Of a stretch of DNA of 48,036 nt, positions 1-7,330 are shown piece by piece. Origin of the DNA: Thermoanaerobacteraceae bacterium. Its GTDB lineage: Bacteria; Bacillota; Thermoanaerobacteria; Thermoanaerobacterales; UBA4877. Under the pieces are notes generated by a model. The model was not told the DNA's origin and did not search any database. It was given only the letters and a program-made list of their open reading frames with translations. Within the stretch, counting starts at the first letter, position 1. Every line of letters begins with the position of its first letter. The stretch is taken from positions 1 through 48,036 of the forward strand of contig JASEJQ010000013.1 of assembly GCA_030016635.1 (NCBI GenBank). The letters run 5' to 3'. A program made the position numbers and the translations under genes.

Positions 1-339
1 GAGCTATTGGAGGAGCTGGCCCGCATGGTGCAGAGTACCGCCCTCTGTGGTCTGGGACAGACAGCACCCAACCCTGTACTCACCACCATAAGGTACTTCA
101 GGGACGAGTATGAAGCCCACATAAGGAATAAGAAATGCCCTGGAGGCAGGTGCAAGGAACTTATACATTTCACCATAGACCCGGAAAGGTGCACAGGCTG
201 CAGATTATGTGAACTGAAGTGTACATCCCATGCCATAACAGGTGAATTCAAGAAGACATACTATATAGACCAGGACAAATGTACCAAATGTCATACATGT
301 TATGATGTATGCAACTATGATGCTGTCGTGATAAGCTAA
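1..339 (+). CDS. NADH-binding flavoprotein subunit, HydB/NuoF family, C-terminal part (cut by window edge)
   Basis: The open frame enters from the left edge, so the true start and the FMN/NADH-binding domains are outside the window. What remains (112 residues) is the end of the NuoF helical domain, with the family signature around [16 protein letters not shown], followed by a ferredoxin-like tail with two CxxCxxC motifs ([11 protein letters not shown] and [11 protein letters not shown]), i.e. two [4Fe-4S] clusters. This tail is typical of HydB-type subunits of soluble, often electron-bifurcating NADH:ferredoxin enzymes and not of the respiratory NuoF. It is clearly similar to the end of the complete protein at 35480-37297. 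The next gene starts 16 nt downstream, so they are almost surely co-transcribed and form one complex. Confidence 0.9.
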   Translation, partial: ELLEELARMVQSTALCGLGQTAPNPVLTTIRYFRDEYEAHIRNKKCPGGRCKELIHFTIDPERCTGCRLCELKCTSHAITGEFKKTYYIDQDKCTKCHTCYDVCNYDAVVIS

Positions 340-355
340 GGGGGGATATGAAATA

Positions 356-3300
356 ATGATAAGACTTAACATAGATGGAAAAGAGGTATCGGGTTATAAA
401 GGGCAGACAATCCTGGAAATTGCAAGGCAGAATGGTATAGATATACCAACCCTCTGCTTTGATGAGAGACTGGAACCATACGGTTCATGCGGAATGTGTG
501 TGGTAGAAGTGGAGGGGAATAAGAAACTCTTAAGGTCATGTGCCACAGAGGCTGCTGATGGCATGATAGTAAGTACTAATAGTCAGAGAGTGGTTGAAGC
601 GAGAAGGTTTACTCTTGAGCTTTTGCTGTCTGAGCACAGGGGCGATTGCAGGCCGCCATGCGTCATGGCATGCCCTACACACTGCGATGCCCAGGGTTAT
701 GCCGCACTTATAAATAACGGCCAGTATGAAGAGGCATTAAAGCTCATCAAAGAGACTGTGCCGCTGCCGGCCAGTGTTGGCAGGATATGTCCTCATCCGT
801 GTGAGGAGGCTTGCAGACGCGGGCTGGTGGATGAACCGGTCTCCATATGCAACCTTAAGAGGTTTGTAGGGGACTATGACCTGGCCTCAGGTAGTCCATA
901 TATGCCGGAGATAAAGCCGTCCAACGGCATGAAGGCGGCTGTTATAGGTGCAGGCCCGGCTGGCCTTTCTGCTGCATATTTCCTGAAAAAGGATGGCTAT
1001 GATGTCACCATATTTGAAAAGATGCCTGAGGCTGGCGGCATGCTCAGGTACGGCATACCTGAATACAGGCTGCCGAAGTCTGTACTTGAAAGGGAAATTT
1101 CCCTCATTGAGGGAATGGGTGTTGATATAAAGACAAATACTGCCCTTGGTAAAGATTTTAATATTGACTCCTTAAGGAATCAGGGCTTTGATGCTATGCT
1201 CCTGGCTGTAGGTGCCCAGAACAGCTCTGCCCTTAAAATACCCGGCGAGGATGCAGAAGGAGTAATCGGTGGGGTTGAATTTCTGCGAAATGTAGCCTTA
1301 AATCAGCCTGTAACCCTTGGACACAGGGTTATAGTAGTCGGTGGTGGTAATACAGCCATGGACGCTGCCAGGACAGCAATCAGACTGGGGGCTGATGAGG
1401 TTACTGTGGTCTACAGGAGAACTAAAAATGAGATGCCTGCCAGAAGAGAGGAGATAGAAGAAGCCGAGGAAGAGGGCATAAGGTTTGTATACCTTGCCGG
1501 GCCAAAGGAAGTGGTTGTAGAGAACGGGAAAATGGCAGGTGTGAGATTCCAGAAGATGCAGCTTGGAGAGCCTGACGCCTCAGGCAGGAGGTCACCTGTA
1601 CCTATACCAGGTGAAGAACTATATATAGAGGCCGATTCATGCATAGCTGCTATAGGACAGCAGATTGATTTAACAGGTCTGGATGGTATTGCAGTAAATA
1701 GAAACAGGATTGTTATTGAGGAAGGCACATACAGGACCAATATACCTTATGTCTTTGCAGCAGGGGATGCCGTCACCGGACCGGATATAGCCGTAAGGGC
1801 CATAGCCACCGGAAAGGAAGCAGCCTTTGCTATAGAAACTTACCTTAATGGAGAGCTAAAACCAGTAAAACTGCCATATCTTGTTAAGCAGGAGGATATC
1901 ACTCCTGAGGACCTTGCCGGCAGAGAAAAGATAAGCAGGAATCAACCTAAATTATTGAGTGCCGAAGTAAGGAGAGATAACTTCAAGGAATATCTATACA
2001 CATTCGATGAGGAATCAGCCAGAGCAGAAGGAGCCAGGTGCTTGGAGTGCGGCTGCCTGGATTATTTTGACTGTAAGCTGTACCAGTATTCCAATATGTA
2101 TGATGTAAAGCCGGAGAGGCTTCCCGGTGTAATGGCAAAGAGGGACAAGGATTATTCCAGTGATAATATATTGAGAGACCCAAATAAGTGCATACTTTGC
2201 GGTCTCTGTGTGAGGGCCTGTGATGAGATAGCGGGTCCTGCTACACTGGGATATGTGAGAAGAGGATTTGAGGCTGTTACCAAGCCTGAATTTGAAAATC
2301 TGCTTATTAATTCCAGCTGCATATTCTGCGGCGAGTGTGCCTATGTATGCCCGACCGGTGCTATAATGACCGTAAATGACACTTTAAAGCCATTGCCTGT
2401 CAGGGCAGAGGAGAAGGTTACAACATGTACGGGGTGCAGCCTCACATGCCAGGTAATAGTTGAATCCCGGGGAGAAATGATGCTCAGGATTAAGCCCTAC
2501 ATGGAAAATGGGTTTGATGATGGCCTTCTATGCAGTAAGGGCAGCTTTGGATTCGATTGGGTGAATGGGAAATACAGAATAACAGAACCTTTAATTAGAG
2601 ATGGCGAAAAACTCAGTCTTACTACTATGGAAAATGCCCTAAAAACAATGGCAAAAGAGGTAATGAGGTTTGTTTCTACAGACAGCGGCAAACTGGCGGT
2701 GCTTGTATCTTCATCCCTTACCAGTGAAGAGGGTAGAGCAGTTAAAGAAATATTTAAGGATTTTGTATCCGACGAGATGTTCTACACCATAGGAAGCGGC
2801 ATGGAATATGATGTACTACCATTAAAAAGTATAGAGATGGCAGATGCTATAATTACTAAGGGAATAGAGATGGAAGAATATCCGCAGGTGTTCTACTGGA
2901 TAAGAAAAGCACTAAAAAGAGGGGCAAAACACCTTGCCGGTGATGTTGATATAGATGCCATCAAAGAGGCAAAAAAGCCTTATCTTGTATATCGTGAAGG
3001 TGAAGATGTAGAAAAAATACTGTCTATATTACCATCGATAAAGAAGATACCATTGAGACAGGCTGTAAATACAAATGGTTTGAAAAAGACAGGTTATAAT
3101 ATGTCCACAATGGAGTCTCTCAATAAGAAAATATCCAATAGAGAGATACTTGGACTAATCATCGTAGGCAACGTGGATGGACTGAACCCTCTGGTTTTAA
3201 GTGGATTGAAGCTTCTAGTTGACATAACGCCTGTAGAAAAGGACTTAAGGCCGATAGCGGATATAGTGATACCCTATCCATCACCATTAGAAAAAGAGGG

Positions 3301-3451
3301 CACTATTGCAGGTGACTTTGGCGAAAGAAGGCTTAATAAGGCTTTAGATGGTATGGATGCCATGGAGGTATTAAGGGAAATAGCTCAGGCCTTAAATAGA
3401 AGCATTAAGCCTGAGAGGTCTATTAATAAGGAGACCATATATTTAAGATAA
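356..3451 (+). CDS. [2Fe-2S]/GltD-like FAD/ferredoxin/NuoG-like fusion oxidoreductase subunit
   Basis: This is a 1031-residue electron-transfer protein. Visible in order: plant-type [2Fe-2S] domain (Cys34, 45, 48, 62); a GltD/NfnB-type N-terminal Fe-S domain (Cys98, 102, 106, 110 and Cys145, 149, 153, 165); a FAD/NAD(P)H two-dinucleotide fold (GAGPAG near 198, GGGNTAMD near 330); a short Cys-rich linker (CLECGC); two ferredoxin clusters (CILCGLCVRAC near 612, CIFCGECAYVC near 655); the Fe4S4 domain of molybdopterin oxidoreductases (CTGCSLTC near 692); and a shortened, diverged remnant of the molybdopterin domain to the end, ending in a NuoG-like LEKEGTI region. No intact cofactor pocket is apparent, so the last part is probably structural as in NuoG. 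With the upstream HydB/NuoF subunit it probably couples NADH, a second NAD(P)H site and ferredoxin. The ATG has a GGGGG-containing ribosome site at about -14. Confidence 0.88.
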   Translation: MIRLNIDGKEVSGYKGQTILEIARQNGIDIPTLCFDERLEPYGSCGMCVVEVEGNKKLLRSCATEAADGMIVSTNSQRVVEARRFTLELLLSEHRGDCRPPCVMACPTHCDAQGYAALINNGQYEEALKLIKETVPLPASVGRICPHPCEEACRRGLVDEPVSICNLKRFVGDYDLASGSPYMPEIKPSNGMKAAVIGAGPAGLSAAYFLKKDGYDVTIFEKMPEAGGMLRYGIPEYRLPKSVLEREISLIEGMGVDIKTNTALGKDFNIDSLRNQGFDAMLLAVGAQNSSALKIPGEDAEGVIGGVEFLRNVALNQPVTLGHRVIVVGGGNTAMDAARTAIRLGADEVTVVYRRTKNEMPARREEIEEAEEEGIRFVYLAGPKEVVVENGKMAGVRFQKMQLGEPDASGRRSPVPIPGEELYIEADSCIAAIGQQIDLTGLDGIAVNRNRIVIEEGTYRTNIPYVFAAGDAVTGPDIAVRAIATGKEAAFAIETYLNGELKPVKLPYLVKQEDITPEDLAGREKISRNQPKLLSAEVRRDNFKEYLYTFDEESARAEGARCLECGCLDYFDCKLYQYSNMYDVKPERLPGVMAKRDKDYSSDNILRDPNKCILCGLCVRACDEIAGPATLGYVRRGFEAVTKPEFENLLINSSCIFCGECAYVCPTGAIMTVNDTLKPLPVRAEEKVTTCTGCSLTCQVIVESRGEMMLRIKPYMENGFDDGLLCSKGSFGFDWVNGKYRITEPLIRDGEKLSLTTMENALKTMAKEVMRFVSTDSGKLAVLVSSSLTSEEGRAVKEIFKDFVSDEMFYTIGSGMEYDVLPLKSIEMADAIITKGIEMEEYPQVFYWIRKALKRGAKHLAGDVDIDAIKEAKKPYLVYREGEDVEKILSILPSIKKIPLRQAVNTNGLKKTGYNMSTMESLNKKISNREILGLIIVGNVDGLNPLVLSGLKLLVDITPVEKDLRPIADIVIPYPSPLEKEGTIAGDFGERRLNKALDGMDAMEVLREIAQALNRSIKPERSINKETIYLR

Positions 3452-3488
3452 GTTAAATAGATTTATTCTGGTGTAAGAACCATGTTGA

Positions 3489-3693
3489 GAATGATATGCA
3501 ACATTAAATGCAACCTTAAAGCGAGTCTATGATACTCTTGATAAGTGGCAAGTGCAGCTGGGGCATCTGGCATGGACTTAAGATGCCGACTTTGAGGCAT
3601 GGACGCCGAATGGAGGCGTACCCGGCGGAACGCAGCCACGAATTATTAGAGTATCAAGACGAGCGATCAGGTGCATGAATGTTGCTATCATTC
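3489..3693 (+). repeat. Dispersed palindromic repeat, copy A (about 205 nt)
   Basis: This element is shared with 44543-44749 (reverse strand, roughly 80% identical by eye) and in decayed form with 40388-40553. Its two ends pair with each other (GAATGAT...GCAACATT...ATGCA at the left, TGCAT...AATGTTGC...ATCATTC at the right). Further in, TGATACTCT pairs with AGAGTATCA, GTGGC with GCCAC, GGCATCT with AGATGCC, and ACGCC with GGCGT around a GAATGGA loop. It could be a MITE-like element or a structured RNA. No ORF of its own and no obvious target-site duplication is visible. It lies just before the foreign hsd operon. Confidence 0.8.
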
Positions 3694-3880
3694 GTAGAAT
3701 ACTACTTTGTACACTAAAATCAAAATTCTGTATTATAGAATTGGAAAAACAAACTATAACACAGTAGGGTGAAACTTGCTGACCTTGCGAGAAAATTGGA
3801 CCAAAACGCACAACATGATAAAATAACTCTTAAGAGGAGTTTTCTATAGCAGCAAAATATCCCACAGTCTATAAAACCTT

Positions 3881-3908
3881 TTGCTGTAAGGTATGGTAAA
3901 ATTATATA
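3881..3908 (+). promoter_or_regulatory. Possible hsdM promoter
   Basis: TTGCTG (3881-3886), a 16-nt spacer and TATATA (3903-3908) lie just upstream of hsdM. The -35 box sits inside the right arm of an 8-bp inverted repeat (CAGCAAAA 3850-3857 / TTTTGCTG 3879-3886) that could be an operator. The rest of the 3694-3880 gap is AT-rich with a weak hairpin (AACTC/GAGTT, 3825-3841) and no gene. Confidence 0.35.
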
Positions 3909-3939
3909 AGACAAAGTAACAGCGCAGAGGTGATATCAG

Positions 3940-5964
3940 TTGAACAACTTTCAGGATAAAGTAAATTTTATATGGACAATTGCGGAACTATTGAGAGGGC
4001 CATATAAAAAGGAACAATACGGAGATGTAATACTTCCAATGGCTGTATTGCGCCGTTTTGACTGCGTACTTGCACCGACCAAAGAAGAGGTCCTTAAAAA
4101 ACACGAAGAGCTCAAAAAAATGGGGCTTCACAACATGGATCCCATCCTAAACAAAATATCGGGACAAAACTTTCACAATATCAGCAAATTTGATTTTGAA
4201 AAGCTCCTGGCCGATCCTGACAATATAGCTTCTAACCTTCGCAACTACATAAACGGATTTTCTAAAGGAGCCAGAGAAATCATCGAATACTTCGACTTTG
4301 ACAAGCAGATTACCAAACTCAATGACAACAACCTCCTTTACCTTGTGCTTTCAGAATTTGCTAAAATAGACTTTCATCCTGAGACCGTCAGTAATACCGA
4401 AATGGGCTATATTTTCGAAGAACTCATACGCCGTTTCTCGGAACATGCTGAAGCAGGCGACCACTATACCCCAAGAGAAGTAATAAAGTTGATGGTTAAT
4501 ATTCTCCTTAACGAAGAAAGCGAAGAACTCACTCAAAAAGGGCTTATTGTAACTGTCTATGATTGCTGTGCAGGTACAGGCGGGATGCTCTCGGTTGCCG
4601 AAAACTATATGAAGGAACTAAACCCAGACATACAGGTAGAACTTTTCGGTCAGGAAATCAATCCCCAGTCCTACGCCATCTGCAAGGCGGACATGCTCAT
4701 CAAAGGACAGAACGCCGGCAACATTATTTTGGGTGACAGTTTTACTCAAGATGGACATAAGGACAAAAAATTCCGCTATATGCTCACCAATCCCCCCTTT
4801 GGGGTAGACTGGAAAAAGCAGGAGAAGTTTATCAAAGAGGAAGCGGAAACTTTAGGGTATAATGGCAGGTTTGGGGCAGGAACTCCAAGGGTATCCGATG
4901 GCTCTCTTTTATTCCTACAACACCTTATCTCTAAAATGCGTGATGACCAAAAAGGCAGCCGTATCGCCATCATTTTTAACGGCTCCCCCCTCTTTACAGG
5001 AGATGCAGGCTCAGGAGAATCGGAAATCAGACGCTGGATTATTGAAAATGACATGCTGGAAGGAATTGTTGCCCTTCCCGACCAGCTTTTCTATAACACA
5101 GGTATATCAACCTATATCTGGATTGTAACAAACCGTAAAAATACCGATCCGAAAAAAGGGCCCGTAAGAAAAGGCAAAATCCAGCTTATTGATGCCACAA
5201 GTTTTTATCAGAAAATGCGTAAGAGCCTCGGCAACAAACGCAACGAAATAACCGAGGACCAGATTAAAGAGATCACCCGCATTTACGGGGAATTCAAAGA
5301 GAATGAATACTGTAAGATATTTGATAATGAAGATTTCGGTTACCGAAAAATTACTGTAGAACGACCGCTGCGCTTAAACATTATGGTAAGCGATGAGCGG
5401 ATAGAAAACCTGAAAAACGAGATAGGATTTATTAAACTTGCGGAATCAAGAAAGAAAGGTGGTGCCGCCCTGCAGGAAATAGAGGCGGGCAAAGCACTTC
5501 AAAAAAGGATAATTGAAATACTTAATTCGATGGATAAAACAAAACTATACAAGAACAGGGACGAGTTTATCAAAGCATTAAGGAAAGCATTTAAAGAAGG
5601 GGGGTTTTCCCTTGACAACAATCTCTTGAAAGTCCTGCTTTCAGGACTTTCTGAAAGGGATGGAACTGCCGATATTTGCAGAGACAGCAAAGGCAATCCT
5701 GAACCAGACCCTGAGCTGAGGGATACAGAAAATGTGCCTTTAAAAGAAGATATTTATGCGTATTTTGATCATGAAGTCAAACCCCATGTCCCCGATGCCT
5801 GGATTGATGAAAGCAAAACCAAGATCGGCTATGAAATACCTTTTACAAGGCATTTTTACAAATATCAGCCTTTGCGTTCGTCAGAAGAAATACTGAAGGA
5901 AATTATTGAGCTGGAAGGGCAGATTCAGGAGAAGCTGGAGAAGGTGATAGGCAATGGGTTATAA
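3940..5964 (+). CDS. hsdM: Type I restriction-modification system methyltransferase subunit HsdM
   Basis: This 674-residue N6-adenine methyltransferase provides the methylation activity of the HsdM2S and HsdR2M2S complexes. An N-terminal HsdM helical domain (about residues 8-140) is followed by the methyltransferase fold: SAM-binding motif CCAGTGGM near residue 209 and catalytic NPPF near residue 285. The start is TTG, supported by AGAGGTG upstream and the family-typical start NNFQDKVNFIW. The stop overlaps the hsdS start by 11 nt, indicating translational coupling. Arginine is often coded by CGC/CGT and isoleucine by ATC/ATT here, whereas neighbouring core genes use AGG and ATA, which suggests horizontal acquisition of the three-gene unit. 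Confidence 0.96.
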   Translation: MNNFQDKVNFIWTIAELLRGPYKKEQYGDVILPMAVLRRFDCVLAPTKEEVLKKHEELKKMGLHNMDPILNKISGQNFHNISKFDFEKLLADPDNIASNLRNYINGFSKGAREIIEYFDFDKQITKLNDNNLLYLVLSEFAKIDFHPETVSNTEMGYIFEELIRRFSEHAEAGDHYTPREVIKLMVNILLNEESEELTQKGLIVTVYDCCAGTGGMLSVAENYMKELNPDIQVELFGQEINPQSYAICKADMLIKGQNAGNIILGDSFTQDGHKDKKFRYMLTNPPFGVDWKKQEKFIKEEAETLGYNGRFGAGTPRVSDGSLLFLQHLISKMRDDQKGSRIAIIFNGSPLFTGDAGSGESEIRRWIIENDMLEGIVALPDQLFYNTGISTYIWIVTNRKNTDPKKGPVRKGKIQLIDATSFYQKMRKSLGNKRNEITEDQIKEITRIYGEFKENEYCKIFDNEDFGYRKITVERPLRLNIMVSDERIENLKNEIGFIKLAESRKKGGAALQEIEAGKALQKRIIEILNSMDKTKLYKNRDEFIKALRKAFKEGGFSLDNNLLKVLLSGLSERDGTADICRDSKGNPEPDPELRDTENVPLKEDIYAYFDHEVKPHVPDAWIDESKTKIGYEIPFTRHFYKYQPLRSSEEILKEIIELEGQIQEKLEKVIGNGL

Positions 5965-7330
5965 GAGGTATGAGAAATACAAGGATTCAGGTGTGGAGTG
6001 GATTGGGGAGATACCAACGGGGTGGGAAATATTGAGATTAAAGAATTTTATTAAATCTTGTAAGAATGGAATTTGGGGTGAGGAGTCGCAAGTAGATATA
6101 AATGATATTGCCTGCGTAAGAGTAACTGATTTTAACAGGACTAATATGGAGGTTTCAATAGATAATCTTACTATTAGAAATTTGCCGAAAAACAAACAGA
6201 AAGATTATCTTTTGAGAAAGGGAGATTTACTTATTGAAAAATCTGGCGGAGGCGAAAAGCAAGCAGTTGGGTTTGTTGTTGCATATAACCATGATTTACC
6301 CGCAATATATACGAATTTTATTGCAAAAATAGAATTGAAAAGTGATTTTGTTTATCAAGGTTTTTTGAAGTATGTCTTTGCTGCTATGTATTCAATGAAG
6401 ATTAATGTACGATCAATAAAACAAACGACAGGCATCCAAAATCTTGATACTGGTTATTATTTTAATGAGATGGTTCCTATTCCATCTTTAGATATACAAA
6501 AACAAATTGCCAACTTCCTCGACCAAAAAACTGCCGAAATTGACAGTCTTATTGCCGATAAGGAAAAACTAATACAGCTTCTGCAGGAAAAGCGGCAGGC
6601 TATTATCAGCGAAGCTGTTACCAAAGGGCTTGACAGGAATGTACCCATGAAGAATTCGGGTGTTGAGTGGATTGGGGAAATACCAGAACATTGGGAATTA
6701 TCAAAGGTTAAATATTTTTATGATATTTGCTTGGGAAAAATGATCCAGCCAAAACTCACTTCAAGTGAAGATACACTTGAATACTATTTGTGTTCAGTAA
6801 ATGTTACTTGGGATGGGATAGATACAAATAACCTGAAAGAAATGTGGTTTTCTCCTATTGATAAGAAAAGATATGAGATAAAGGCTGGAGATTTAATTGT
6901 ATGTGAAGGCGGAGATGCTGGTCGAGCTGGAATTTGGGATGGTTGTATTGATAGATGTTATATTCAAAATGCTGTGCATAGAGTAAGAGGGAAAAACAGT
7001 AATAATATAAAGTACCTTTATTATTGGCTTTATTTTCTTAAACATGAAGGTTACATAGACTTAATTTGTAATAAGGCTACTATTACGCATTACACTTACG
7101 AAAAGTTTGCTAACACCTTGTTAATTATGCCTGTTATTTCCGAACAAAACCAAATCGTTGAATATCTTGACAAGAAAATCGCTGAAATTAAGATGCTCGA
7201 AAGTAACATCCAAACCCAAATCGCCAAACTCAAAGAATATCGCCAGTCCCTCATATACGAAGCGGTGACGGGCAAAATCGATGTGCGGGACTTTACTCCA
7301 AATACGGAAGGAGTGGTTGCTAATGCCTAA
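5954..7330 (+). CDS. hsdS: Type I restriction-modification system specificity subunit HsdS
   Basis: This 458-residue protein sets the bipartite recognition sequence of the Hsd complex. It has the usual two-fold internal repeat. Each half starts with GVEWIGEIP (near residues 13 and 232), continues with a variable target-recognition domain, and ends with a conserved coiled-coil spacer (QKQIANFLDQKTAEI near residue 178; QNQIVEYLDKKIAEI near residue 396), each finishing in an EAVTKG/EAVTGK motif. Both recognition domains are intact, so specificity is probably functional; the target site cannot be read from sequence alone. The recognition domains are AT-richer than the rest, as is usual for swapped domains. 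It overlaps hsdM by 11 nt and hsdR by 8 nt. Confidence 0.95.
   Translation: MGYKRYEKYKDSGVEWIGEIPTGWEILRLKNFIKSCKNGIWGEESQVDINDIACVRVTDFNRTNMEVSIDNLTIRNLPKNKQKDYLLRKGDLLIEKSGGGEKQAVGFVVAYNHDLPAIYTNFIAKIELKSDFVYQGFLKYVFAAMYSMKINVRSIKQTTGIQNLDTGYYFNEMVPIPSLDIQKQIANFLDQKTAEIDSLIADKEKLIQLLQEKRQAIISEAVTKGLDRNVPMKNSGVEWIGEIPEHWELSKVKYFYDICLGKMIQPKLTSSEDTLEYYLCSVNVTWDGIDTNNLKEMWFSPIDKKRYEIKAGDLIVCEGGDAGRAGIWDGCIDRCYIQNAVHRVRGKNSNNIKYLYYWLYFLKHEGYIDLICNKATITHYTYEKFANTLLIMPVISEQNQIVEYLDKKIAEIKMLESNIQTQIAKLKEYRQSLIYEAVTGKIDVRDFTPNTEGVVANA

Noticed and set aside
3489-3693. CRISPR array or tRNA-like element
   Set aside because: There is one ~205-nt unit per site with no short repeat-spacer periodicity, and no cloverleaf with TTCRANY and CCA is present.
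3825-3845. Intrinsic terminator before hsdM
   Set aside because: The stem is only 5 bp of mostly AT pairs with a short mixed T-run; too weak to call.
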